Shown here: positions 1 through 11,600 of the stretch, one piece after another
Position numbering within the stretch: position 1 is the stretch's first letter
Layout of the letters: each line of letters opens with the position of its first letter
DNA from: Rattus norvegicus
Taxonomy: Eukaryota; Chordata; Mammalia; Rodentia; Muridae
Assembly (NCBI RefSeq): GCF_036323735.1
Contig: NC_086031.1
Coordinates: 45,094,725 to 45,158,724 of the forward strand
DNA: 64,000 nucleotides
Direction of reading: 5' to 3'
Translations under genes and position numbers: made by a program
Notes under the pieces: generated by a model
What the model saw: only the letters and a program-made list of their open reading frames with translations
Database searches by the model: none
Told to the model about the DNA's origin: nothing

Positions 1-148
1 AACAAACCCAGGTCCTCTGCAAGAGCAACAAGTAACCCTAACACTGATCCATCCCCCCAGCCATGAGCCAGCTAATTTTATTCCCTTATAAAGTCTCAAC
101 CCTCACCAGCCACCCTACACTGTCAGAGCACCTGGGTGATTGCAAGGT

Positions 149-625
149 CACACACTCAGGCACAGACAGGTCACACACTCAGGCACAGACAGGGACACAC
201 ACTCAGGCACATACAAAGACACACACTCAGACACAAACAGGGATACACACTCAGGCACATACAAAGACACACACTCAGACACAAACAGGGATACACACTC
301 AGGCACACACAGGACACACACTCAGACACACACAGGGACATACACTCAGGCACATACAAAGACACACACTCAGACACAAACAGGGACACACACTCAGACA
401 CAGACAGGGACACACACTCAGACAAAGACACACACTCAGACACTGACAGGGACACACACTCAGACACATACAAAGACACACGCTCAGACATAGACAGAGA
501 TACACACTCAGGCACAGACAGGGATACACACTCAGGCACACACAAGGACACACCTCAGATACAGACAGGGACACACACTCAGTCACACACAGGACACACA
601 CTCAGGCACAAGCAAGGTCACCACT
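149..625. repeat. 24-bp minisatellite
   Basis: About 20 tandem units near 24 bases long share the core ACACACTCAGRCACA followed by a variable end (gacaggg, tacaaag, aacaggg). In places the variants alternate, giving a 48-base higher-order period. Because 24 is a multiple of three, several frames stay open on both strands; these are not genes. Confidence 0.9.
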
Positions 626-898
626 ATTGCTCAAAACCTTCGTATTCAAAATACACGTCTCAAACTTTTTCAAACTCGAGAGAAGCATCCCTGAGCCCTC
701 CAAGGTAAATTACTTTCCCAACCTTACGTGGGAAAACACCGCACCTATACCTTTGAATGAACTTACAAAAAGCAAGCCTCTGGCCACCTCTTTGCCTTCC
801 TGGGCTGTGAACTCTCTACTTGGCTCACAATGAAGCCAACCTTGAAAGAAATCTCCTGATCTGTGTGGTTGAGCAGAAACAGTTGCATACAAAAGTGT

Positions 899-921
899 GT
901 ACACACACACACACACACACA

Positions 922-983
<62 letters not shown>
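899..983. repeat. Compound microsatellite (CA)n-(TC)n
   Basis: An uninterrupted AC run (899-924) passes directly into a TC run (to 983). Confidence 0.95.
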
Positions 984-984
<1 letters not shown>

Positions 985-1280
985 GCTCTACCCAATACAC
1001 AGGAGACCTCTTACAAGCTGCAGTTCTCTGAAAACTCAGACTATTCCTGGCACATGTGTTTCTCAGAACACCTTTGACAGAGCTGCTGGTTGTGGTTAGT
1101 GTCTGAGCACCATCAAGAGGCCGGGGAATTCCTCCAGCTCTGTGCATCCTGGAAGGAAGGAAGCCCTACATTAGTCCTCCCTCTGTCATCTCGGTTGCAT
1201 CGGAAAAAAAAAAAAAAAAACAACTCATGGGCTATCACCAAGCGGTACTGAAGGAACACTACTGAAAAATAAAACTGCAG

Positions 1281-1480
1281 GGCTGGAGACATGGCTCAGC
1301 GGTTAAAAGCACTGGCCACTCTTCCAGAGGTCCTAGGTTGGATTCCCAGTATCCCTATCGGATGGCTCTAAACCATCTGTAACACCAGTTCCAGGGAATC
1401 TAACACCCTCTCTGGCTTCCACAGGCACTTTCATACATGCAGCACAGTACCCAAACACATAATAATAATCACAACAACAA
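1281..1480 (+). mobile_element. B3 (B2-family) SINE
   Basis: The head ggctggagacatggctcag with tRNA-like A box is followed by a body with CTCTTCCAGAGGTCC and TAACACCAGTTCCAGGG, then ccaggcac-type 3' features. Divergence is moderate. Confidence 0.8.
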
Positions 1481-2587
1481 CAGCAACACTCATCAACATT
1501 AGTCCAACCTGGGAGACACGGGGTTTGATGGGCATGTTAACAGCCTTTCTCCCACACAGTCTCAGCCCAGAGAGCAAAATCGAGGTCCCTGCCAGCTCCT
1601 TCTAGCACCCATCCAGACTCCTCCCTGTCTCTTCTTCTCAAAGCTATGGAAAATTCTTTGGCTCGACTCATGTCTTTGTCACTGGAGCTGGGTAGGGTGA
1701 TGTTAATAGTAACTGCTGTTGAAGATGGTGCTTAAACCCTTGACTTAAAACACTTTATTGTTTAAATACCGGCTTTGCCTCTGAGGCAGCCAAGCCTCCA
1801 ATGCCGCCTGCTGATTATCAGCCGCAAGGCACCACTTTCCTCACTGGAGCTGCTGAGCTGCTGGGTACTGAGGTGAGGATGCTGGTATGGGGCAAAGGCT
1901 CCAGCTCTCCTCAGAGCCTCTTGGAAACTCCCAAACGAACAAAGAGGAAACGATATGGATCCTCTCCTGCCATATCACTGCACCTTCAAGAGTTCTGGGC
2001 ACCGGGTCTGCACATGGGGATAGCAAACAGTGAACACACTACTTGTCCCCCTGGAGCCAAGCTAGCTGAGCAGAGGTGGGGGTGACAGTCTGTGCAACCA
2101 GGATCGACTGCCACTGGTCCACCTACAGTCGGGTTTGCCTGGAATGGTAGAATTCGGGCAGGTAAGAACTTGTACGAGTCTCAGAAGATGAACAAAACCC
2201 CAGCAAGAAGAATGCAGAAGGATAAGCAAGCGGAAGGCATCAAGAGAAAAGGGGGATCTGCATGTGCAGAACGGAGGGCTGCCTGGAAGACTGAAGGTGC
2301 AAAGAGAGGCTGAACTCTCTGTGATGCCAGGTTGAGGGGTGTGTGCTCAGGAAGTAGGGCATCTACTGAAGATCTCTAAACAGAAGCCATATGGATGGCT
2401 GAGTCCCTCAAGGTCTCCGAAGGAAGCAGTTGGGCATCGCTGGGTGCATGTGCTAACAATGCAGAGCAATGACAGAAGGAGAGGACACAGGAAGGCTAAG
2501 GTACCTGTGGCCATCCCGGCTGGATCTTCCCAGGGACCCAGAGCTCTCCTCAGTCTCTTGGCCTTGCCTGACAGCCAAAGGACCCAG

Positions 2588-2760
2588 GAATGCTGCTGCA
2601 CCTCCCTAGACCCCTGGCTGCTGCACCTCCATAGAGCCCCTGGCTGCTGCACCTCCATAGAGCCCCTGGCTGCTGCACCTCCCTAGACCCCTGGCTGCTG
2701 CACCTCCCTGGAGCCCCTGGCCGCTGCATCTCCCTGGAGCCCCTGGCTACCGAGGCTCCC
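2588..2760. repeat. 26/27-bp minisatellite
   Basis: About 6.5 units carry the core CTGGCTGCTGCACCTCC followed by ATAGAGCCCC or CTAGACCCC. Confidence 0.9.
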
Positions 2761-3127
2761 TGAAAATGTACCTGGCAGGGTCCGCACTGCAGTGTGCTAG
2801 TCCGTCTGCGGAGACTAAGCCCAGGCATAGGGTGATGCACTTTGCCATGGGTCTAAAGAAGATTAAGAACATCAAAGGATTTTTATAAGATCAAGAACAA
2901 AACTTTTACTCAATAAACAAATTGTTACATTATTTTTTTTAATATGTAAGGTTTTCTTGAAAAAGAATAAAGCTCCTGTCACTAAAAAATTTAAAAATCA
3001 GCTAGACAGATGGGTGGTTGCCAGACTTGTGCGATTCTGACGTGGGAATAGTCTAAAAATACGCATTCCTCGTCAGGGAGGGAGATGATGCAGAACAATA
3101 TAGAATCTGTATGAAAATGCTATAATA

Positions 3128-3240
3128 TAGGCTAGCAAGATGGCGTAGCATGTGAAGGCACTTTTCTGTGCAAGCTTGAGGACCAAAGTTCAATCTAGGA
3201 CTCCATAAAACACAGGAAAATTGCCCAGAAAGCTACACCT
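3128..3240 (+). mobile_element. B4/RSINE-like SINE fragment
   Basis: The head gctagcaagatggcgtagc, then gtgaaggcactt and gaccaaagttcaatc, resembles the tRNA-derived head of B4/RSINE elements. It is old. Confidence 0.5.
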
Positions 3241-5524
3241 TCAAATGGTGTCCACAAATGAATCTGACGGTCAGTTTGGGTTAGGGGCCACAAGACTAGA
3301 TGAGCATCTCTATGATGGGATGTTATCTGAAACAAACGAATTAAATATCTTGAAAAGATCCTTTTGTAAATGACTGGTTTCTAGCTGCCCTTCCCCAAGT
3401 CCCCTCTAAGTGGAGATGAATATAGAACGGATATAGAATGACTGTATCCAGATGTTCTGTGATGACAGGATGTCCTCTACTTGTGTTGCTAATACAGCAG
3501 CCAGCAGCTGACTCCTGGGCACTGCAGATGTAGAGAGAGCTTATTTAATTTCAATGTAGACAACTACATCTGAGCACATGAGAGCTGTTCTCATGTTGGC
3601 CAGAGAGAGGTTTCTTCAGAATAGGACTTAAGCACTCAACTATGGGATCCAGGAGTCAAAATTCTGAGCCCACTCCGTCGACTCCTCTCCAGCCAACGAC
3701 AGGATGACTAAGTCTAACAAAACAGTGTGAGAGGAGAAATCCAAGGTACTAGAAACAACAAGCCCAACAAAGACTCTCACCAAGACGACTTTTACCTTTT
3801 CTCCCTTGGAACACACTGAATTCAGTACTTGCTCTGGTCAGTCCAACATCCTACCAGCAAGGAGCCCTCATTCCAAGGATGACCCAGAACAGCCTTAGAG
3901 GACTAGAGCTGGGACTCAAAGCTGAGGTGCACTGGAATTTTGGGGTTGTGTTGAAGTACAGAAAGCTAGGACAGAGGAAATTAATCTGAGCAAAGAAATA
4001 AAGGAAGTAAGTTAAGTTCTCAACTTTTCCAAATCTCACAGTTTTCATCATGAAAATATACCATCTCTGCATTTCCAAATACAGCTGGACTCTTGCCCAG
4101 ATCCTGCCCAGTGGCCAAAATCAAACATGACCAAATTCCACATGAACAGGAATGATTGTTCAAGCTTTGATCTCTCTACCTCACACACACTGCTTATGCC
4201 TAAACACACAGTCCACATCTACCAGAAGGTAGTGATTGGAGTTGAGAAACAACAGCTACTTCGACCTTATGAAATACCACATAAGTCCAGACCCAGGTGG
4301 CAGGAAGAGCCTTGGGCATCAGGGTCCATTCAAACAGCCCTCAACATCCAAGGAGGACCAACAACCTTCCAAGTGTGTGAACAGACATGTGGAGAACCGC
4401 AGACAGAAGCCTTCTCAAGATCCTCCGGCCAAGTCATGGCTACTTCCCTCTCTAGAGACACAGCTGGACTGCCATAAGGACAGGCTCTCAGAGGAGAAGG
4501 ACTGAAAGTGTAGACAGGAAAGAAAGTCCTAAAAAGACTACATAAGAAAAAGACAGGGAGGTAGAGGCGGACGACAGCCATGGCTACATGCTTTTTTTTT
4601 CTTAAAGTTTACTGGAAGATGGGGTTTTTTTTTCCCTACTTCTTACTCTATAAAAAGAAAAAAGAAAGAAAAATGTTGCAACTTCCTTTGTTACAGCGCA
4701 GACTTAGGAAAAAACCAGGCCTACCCCATTGCTTCACTTTCTCAACTGTATTAACTACCCTCCCTTCCCTAGCCCTGCCTTCTGCTCACCCATGCTGAGG
4801 TGACCAGGGCTGGGCACTGCTGGGCCTCCACCTATATGCCTAGACAGAATTAATGACCTGGAGGACTCTGAGGCCCAAGGAAGGAGGAAAAAAGCCTCCG
4901 CTGCTTCAACCCCTACCCAGCACTCCTTGGTGCTCTCTCGCTCTCTCTCTCTCTTACCCAGCTCTTTAGAACAGTCAATTAACAGAAACATTCTCTCCTT
5001 GGTCAAACAAAAGAGAACAGCCTGCAGCCCCACCCACTTGCTAGAGACCAGCTGCTGTCTACACACAGATTTGATCAGGTGTGTGTCCACACAGTGTCCT
5101 GTGCCATGACGTGATCCCACCTCAACACACCCTGTCTTGGGGAGCCCAACCATGTGTCTCTGTTTTCTCTCCTGGCCACCTGCGGCCCTTCCTCTGCTAC
5201 CTACCTAGCACTGGCTCCCTGAACCTTTCCATTGATTCATTAATAAAACTGAGTATCAGACCAGAGGAGGATCTAGATTGGAGAGAAGACTGCAGTGGCA
5301 ATGCCTTTTCTCCTTGATTTTATACAGTCTGTATAAAATTGTAAGTTCCAAAGACAAATCCCACAAACCACCCTTATCATTATAGCAATTTGTATAAGAA
5401 AAGCATTCATGAATATTATAAGTAGAACACTAGTTACTAGGTCACCTATGCTCTGAATTATAATGGGACCAGAGGCAGAACTGTGAACTACAAAAGGACC
5501 AGGTTTTAGTTAGGCACTCTCAGA

Positions 5525-5640
5525 GCCTGGCAAGGTAGTCCATACTGGCTATCTCAGCACCTAGGATGTCAAAGCAGAAAGACAGTACCGTTAAGGTCAG
5601 CTCAAGCTACACAGCGAAACCCTGTTTCAAAAAAGAAAAA
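5525..5640 (+). mobile_element. B1 SINE, diverged
   Basis: The 7SL-derived pattern is visible: agcacctaggatgtcaaagcag, then gtcagctcaagctacacagc and gaaaccctgtttcaaaaaag tail. Confidence 0.65.
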
Positions 5641-5808
5641 TGGGGGTACGGATGGGGGTTAGAGTTAGGCATTTTCATCATCTATAGCTTCTGGCCTTGG
5701 CTATTCCTTCTGCCTGATAGACCCTCTTCTACAAGTACATTTGAGATTCAGCCATGAGTCACCTCTTCCAGGAAGCCTTTCCTAACCTGCCATTTAAAAC
5801 TAAAACAC

Positions 5809-5985
5809 CGGGCTGGAGAGATGGCTCAGTGATTAAGAGCACTCACTGATCTTCCAGAGGACCTGGCTCACAACCACCTCCAGTCCTAGAGGATCCGACA
5901 CCTTCTTTGTGGGCACCACATGTACATGGTGCATGGTCATATAGGCAGACAAAACATCCACATACATAAAAATAGTTTCTTAAAT
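5809..5985 (+). mobile_element. B3 SINE
   Basis: Head gggctggagagatggctcag; body cttccagaggacctgg and ccagtcctagaggatccgac; 3' part gcatggtcatataggcag, then cacatacataaaaatag. Confidence 0.8.
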
Positions 5986-6295
5986 TAACAAGGATATAAA
6001 CAACCACACACACAAAGAGACAGACAGGCAGAAACTCCTGACATTTCAGATCTTCTTCAGTTTTTATTTTCTATTCTGTACACACTGATATCTGACAAGC
6101 TCTACCATTTAATTAGTGTGCTCCATCTTCCCCTACAGGAACACAAGCCCCCTGCAGATGAGATTGGGCTTTGACTGTTTTATAAGCTGATATGTCCCCA
6201 GAACCTAAACTAATACCTAGCACTTGGTGTTCAATAACTACTAATGAGTTAATTATTCTGAACATGTTTCCTCTTCTGTAAAAAAACTTACTTAC

Positions 6296-6381
6296 GGGGT
6301 TGGAGATTTAGCTCAGTGGTAGAGCGCTTGCCTAGCAAGCGCAAGGCCCTGGGTTCTGCCCCAGCTCCAAAAAAAAAAGAA
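6296..6381 (+). mobile_element. ID element with 15-bp target-site duplication
   Basis: A full tRNA-Ala-derived ID body (ggggttggagatttagctc to ctgggttctgccccagctcc) with an A-rich tail. The exact duplication AAAAAACTTACTTAC is at 6281-6295 and 6382-6396. The B box is slightly degraded (ggttctgcccc). Confidence 0.95.
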
Positions 6382-6401
6382 AAAAAACTTACTTACTTTG
6401 C

Positions 6402-6715
6402 AGTACTACTGCAAGGACTAACAAGGGTGTACACTGCATCCGATACATTGTCTCATCCGTGTACCTAGTACCACTGAAGGGACTAACAACGGTGTACACA
6501 GCATCTGATACATTGTCTCATCCGTGTACCTAGTACCACTGAAGGGACTAACAAGGGTGTACACAGCATCTGATACATTGTCTCATCCATGTACCTAGTA
6601 CCACTGAAGTAGGACTAACAAGGGTGTACACAGCATCTGATACATTGTCTCATCCATGTACCTACTACCACTGAAGGGACTAACAAGGGTGTACACAGCA
6701 TCGGCTGCAGTGTCT
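6402..6715. repeat. 65-bp tandem repeat, about 5 copies
   Basis: Units start at 6402, 6467, 6532, 6597 (67 bases, with an AG insertion) and 6664 (partial). Each begins AGTACCACTGAAGGGACTAA, and later units differ by only a few bases. It begins 6 bases after the ID target-site duplication. Confidence 0.95.
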
Positions 6716-7131
6716 ACCCTGTCACACCTGCCCCAAAAGAACCTGTTATTAATCCAAGAGCCCCTAGATCAGCTGAGCTTCCCACAGGGGTCTGAAAGAC
6801 AGAAGGGTGATAGGAATCAAAGCCAGGGTGTGGCTCTGATGTATCCAAGGGAGGCTACAAAAGTAGTACTTGGCACAGCTATTTTTCTCTTTCTTACTTG
6901 CATCTTATGGAGGGGGTGGGGGTAAGACACACACATGCCACAGTACACATGTGGAGCCTGATGATCAAACTTAGGTCAGGCTTAGCAGGGTACCCAGTGA
7001 GCTATCTCACCAAACCTAATTAAGCCAGTTAGTTACTCTGGATCTGGGGGATGGGGAGAATGGAAGATTACCCTAAGGCAAACCTGCTTAGAAATACAGG
7101 GTCTATCCCACACTGCTAAAATAGCAAAACA

Positions 7132-7176
<45 letters not shown>
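7132..7176. repeat. (CA)n microsatellite
   Basis: About 21 uninterrupted CA units. Confidence 0.95.
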
Positions 7177-7178
<2 letters not shown>

Positions 7179-8574
7179 TGATGCCTCCAACCTCCTCCCA
7201 TTTCAAAGTAGAGATGCAGCAGATGTGGTGTAGACTCAAGGGATGACAAGGATCTCTTTCCCATTCCAGGTTAATCCAGACATCCAGGCCCCTGATGGCC
7301 AGTCAGCAGGGAAGACAGGAGGCATGGTGGGGGAAAGCAAACATTTACAAACACTGGGTAAGTGAATAAAAATACTACAGCCAAGAGGAGGATAAAATAA
7401 CCCCGGCCTGCAACACCAACAACACCACAACTGGTGAGAATGGCTCCCTGTGTAGTGTGCTCTTGACCCAGGTGACCACTTCTTTCTCAGCATTGAGTCA
7501 TTTCCCAGTAATGGTTTGTAGTGACAATAAAGGAAAGGCATTCAGTGCACAAGTCTTGCTAAGTCAACTCTGAGTCTTCCTATTTACAAACAGAGAAACT
7601 GAGGGAAGTCCAAGCATGGCCTAGGACTTGCTCAGGGCCACAATGGTTGAGCTGGAAACCAGGTTTCCTGGGTTCCATCTCCTATGCAAGCTTCAGGACA
7701 CGGGAGATAAGTGGCCCCATGAGACTGACAGCTCTGACCTCAGACCCAGCAGTATGACGCTCATGGCTGGTCTGTCTTGCGACACACAGGCACAACGCCA
7801 GAGGACAGAAAACATTGATCTGCATCTATGTCCCTGCTGTGGGTCTAGAGCTAGCCAAGGACTGTAGGGAAGCTGACATCCTTCACATGTGTGACAGGAG
7901 GGTCTTCTTCACAGAGAAGACAGTGAGGGCCCCTGGAGCGGAAAAGAGAGGAGGGCTGTAAGAATCCCAGCAACGGAAACACAAGGTACCTCCTTGAATC
8001 AGAAGATCTGAATGGATGGAGGAAAAAAATCACCCAAAAGATGACCCTGGAGCAGCAGCCAGGAGACGGGCAGGGCCTCATACTGACAGCGGAGGGCTTT
8101 ACTATGTCCCTAGCTTAATCTCAGCACCCAGCCAGCACTGTCCCATCCAAGTGTGACCAGTCCTGAACTTCATTTTTAACGAGAGCATCGAGTCGCTATG
8201 CTGAGATGGGAGGATGGAGTTGTTGAGGGGGCTCAGTAGATAAGGGTGACAAACCTGACGACTTGGTTCAGCCCAAGGAACCGAGAAGGGAGAAGGAAAG
8301 ACGCCACGGGCACACACAGGCATGAGTATACGCTAAAATAAATAAATAAGTGCTTCATAAATTACAAAAGGAAAAGATGATATAAGAAAAAGGAAAGATG
8401 TAGGTTTCCAAGGAATCAACGACCTAATGCCGTGCTGAACCAAACATCCTGCCCGCGGAGAAATAAATGCACTTAAGATGTTTAGTAACAGGTAAGGGTC
8501 TCTTACGATTGACAGGAAGGGTTACATTTTTTTCCACTTTCTTTTGTGGGGCAGAAGGAGCAGTAAAGGGCTCT

Positions 8575-8660
8575 AGGAATGGAACCCAGGGCCCTTTGTG
8601 TACATGCTAAGCACACGCTAAGCACATGCTAAGCACATGCTGTGCTACTGAGCCTCAGCT
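8575..8660 (-). mobile_element. Old ID/B4-type tRNA-derived relic with 11-bp internal tandem repeat
   Basis: The sequence gaatggaacccagggcc and the later tgctactgagcctcagctt match the complement of an ID-like tRNA-derived body. Between them an 11-base unit (ACATGCTAAGC and variants) is repeated four times at about 8604-8647. Confidence 0.55.
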
Positions 8661-11600
8661 TCAGGACTCACTTGGGTACGGAAAGCTTCATGAAAGACTA
8701 GCCTTTGTAGGGGACAGAAAGAGCCAATTTAGTTAGAAGGAGGGAAAGGGGCAGGGGGAGGAGTGCAAGGAGGATACAGAGAGGTAGGTGCAAAGGAATG
8801 GGAATGGCAGATAAAACAAGTAAATATGCAAACATGAGGGGCTGATGAGACCCAGACCTGGGAAGCATCTGCCTAAGTCATTATAACAGGCAGGCAGAAG
8901 GAACCCAACCCACCGGGGAAGCTGTACGGACACAGCGGGGCTTCGGACAAACTAAAAGCACAGTACTGGGAGAGACACCCCCCACTCCATTCCGCTGCTG
9001 CCTGGTCTCAACGTTAGCCTCAGTACTTTACTGTCCTCGTACTCCCCGGCCCTTCTCTCTGTTGCTTCTTGTCTACTTCGCCGCAGCTCAACCTTATTTC
9101 CTTTCAAAGAATCTGAGCCGAGGTGACATGAGCAAATTGTGAGGGCCAGGTAAGGGGTGCGGCTAACGGCACAGAGGAAGGGAAAGAGCAGAGAGCAGAT
9201 GATGAAGCCACAAAGGCACAAAATACCCCCTTACTGGCCTAGCCTCTCCAATGCCACTCCGGGGCACGGGTGGGTGGTCCCCACCAGTCTACCTGAATTC
9301 CCAGGATGCTCTCAGTTCCTTCCCTGGTCATCCTCCACTCTCTCACTGCAAGAAACTTGGAGCCCTACAGAAGCTAAGCATGGCAAGCAATCTGCAGGCT
9401 CCTCCCTTCGTGTCTTCCCTCCCCAGCTCCTGCAAAGCCTGCTCCTTGGGAGTCTATCAGCTTTCTCCTCAGAACTGAAGGCTAAGGATGACGGCTTCCA
9501 TGGGAAAGAGAGAAAGCCTGCTATTCTGAGGACAGGGGCCCCTTCTGTCACAGTTAAAAATAAACTTCTCGCCAACTCTGCCCAGCTCCTCCCACCTAGA
9601 GGCTAAGGGGTTGATGTAGAAGAAATACAGCCCTGGGGCATCAGACCAGAGAGGACAGGTAGTCAACTCCACTGAGACAGGACTTCCCATGTCCTGCCTC
9701 TTGGCTCCTAACACTCATCCCACAGACCCTTGCCCCTCAAATACACCTTGATCCCGGGAGAACAGACATGCTCTAACATGGATCAAGCCGTGGCTCGTAT
9801 CAACACCTGTCCAAGGACTGGAAAGCCCAGGTAGAAGTGAAGGAGATGTTCTGCTGATTGTCTCCAGCTAAGAGACGCTCTACCCCACAGCTCCCTCATC
9901 TTGCTCCACAGAAGCCCCAGCAGTTAGAGAAAGAGGATACACCTAGACGGGTACCCCTGCCACTGCAGTGAGAAAGTAAAAGGCCTCCTGTCCTTGGTGT
10001 CCTTCTTAGGTGGCTGAGCTGGGAGGTCCTGGCCCAACTCAGCGAGGAGGTACTCAGAAAACCAGGGCCCAGTTACTCCTGGAAGTTGATATAATGAGGT
10101 CATACTTCAGGATGTGGTAACATGAGGCCACATACTGTGGGGTGGAGAGTGCAACTTAGGAATAGGGCAAGAGGACAAAGACATAGCAAACTCCATCTGG
10201 GCCAGACAGGATAGGCACTGGGGACAGACTGGCAACAGCTAAGAAGCAGGCAAGCATGGCAGAAGGCCTAACCATCTAAAAACTTGCTTGCCTTTCTCTG
10301 TCTGGCCCTCTCCTGCCTGGGGAATGGCCAGGCAGCCCTTTGGAGCCTTTGTCCAAGTGAATAAAGACACCTGGAGAAGCCATGAGCACACCTCTCACCT
10401 TGCCCTCAGGCAGAGATTTGCCCCAACTACCCACCACGCTCAGGCTGGAAGGGAAAGAGGCACAGAAGGAGGGCACAGGTGATAATGGGATAAACAGTTC
10501 AGTGTGTGGCAAGCAGACCTGGGACAGATACCAGGGCCTCGCTACGAAGAGAGAAGTGCAGCCGTGGCCAGTTTAATTTTAGACGCTGAGACAGAGGTTG
10601 CGTATCAGTCCTGGGCCTGAGGCAGGAGGCCAGGCTATAAAATGGCCAGTGTGGTCCAGAAGGCTCCTAATAACACGAATAGTCAAAATGCCATCGAAAG
10701 GGCCAACTCAATCACCTGCCCTGAAGGAGATGGAGGGCAAGAAGCTCCAAGAGAAGCAGGGGTCAGCAGAGGCATAAGCCAGGTGAAATATGTTACCTTT
10801 GCTTCAGTCAGAGGAAGACTCACCTAGGAGCTAAACAAGAAGGAAAGGCGTCAACAACAGAGTTCCCTCCTGTCTGCCGAGGAAGAAGCAGCTCACGGAT
10901 GCCCAGAATTGCTACCTGCAGCCACTACGCTCGCTTCCCAGAGGAGTTCAAATTGGCACTAGTTAGGAGATGCCTGAAGCCATCCATCAAGAACCAGATG
11001 CCCTTTCATGTGACCCTTCTGGAGAGCTCAAGTTGCCAGTGATTTAAACACGTAGCTTTTCTCACCTTAAAGGGGAACATCCCATACAAGCAGAGGTTGA
11101 CCTTGAGCTAAGGCCGAAGGTCCACCACCTCCCAGCTGGCGTACGGAGATGTTTACTGGATCACAGAATAAAGTCTCCAAGAATATGACAATGCCAGAGG
11201 CCAAGCCCAACCTCACGATCCCTCCTCCCCTGCACCTCCTCCCCTTCCAAACAAATCAGGACACGGGAGCCCACATACACGCTAAAACACTGCTCGCCAC
11301 GGGGAGGAGAAAGCAGTCTGCTCCAGATGTGCCCTCTCCACTCGCTTCCTTAATGGCCAGCTTTCCCTGAAGGCCAGTGGACCAACACAGAAACCCTAAC
11401 GTCCTCACCGACTCTGGGAATCGGTCCCCACTCACAGACTCAGAACAACCCCTTGCCCATCACAGAGACTGTGGCTGAACTAAAAGGCACTTGTTTGAGC
11501 GAATGATGTCTAATGCCTAGACAAACATTAGCCAGCGGAAGGGACATGGCTACAACTCGGCCATACTTACCCCCACATCAGGTGCCCCAGTGGCCTTCCA

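Noticed and set aside
63..708. Several overlapping His/Thr/Gln-rich open frames on both strands
   Set aside because: They are translations of the 24-bp minisatellite; unit length divisible by three keeps all frames open.
6296..6381. tRNA gene call
   Set aside because: tRNA-like A and B boxes belong to an ID SINE with an A-tail and target duplication; no cloverleaf-forming acceptor stem. The same holds for the other IDs.
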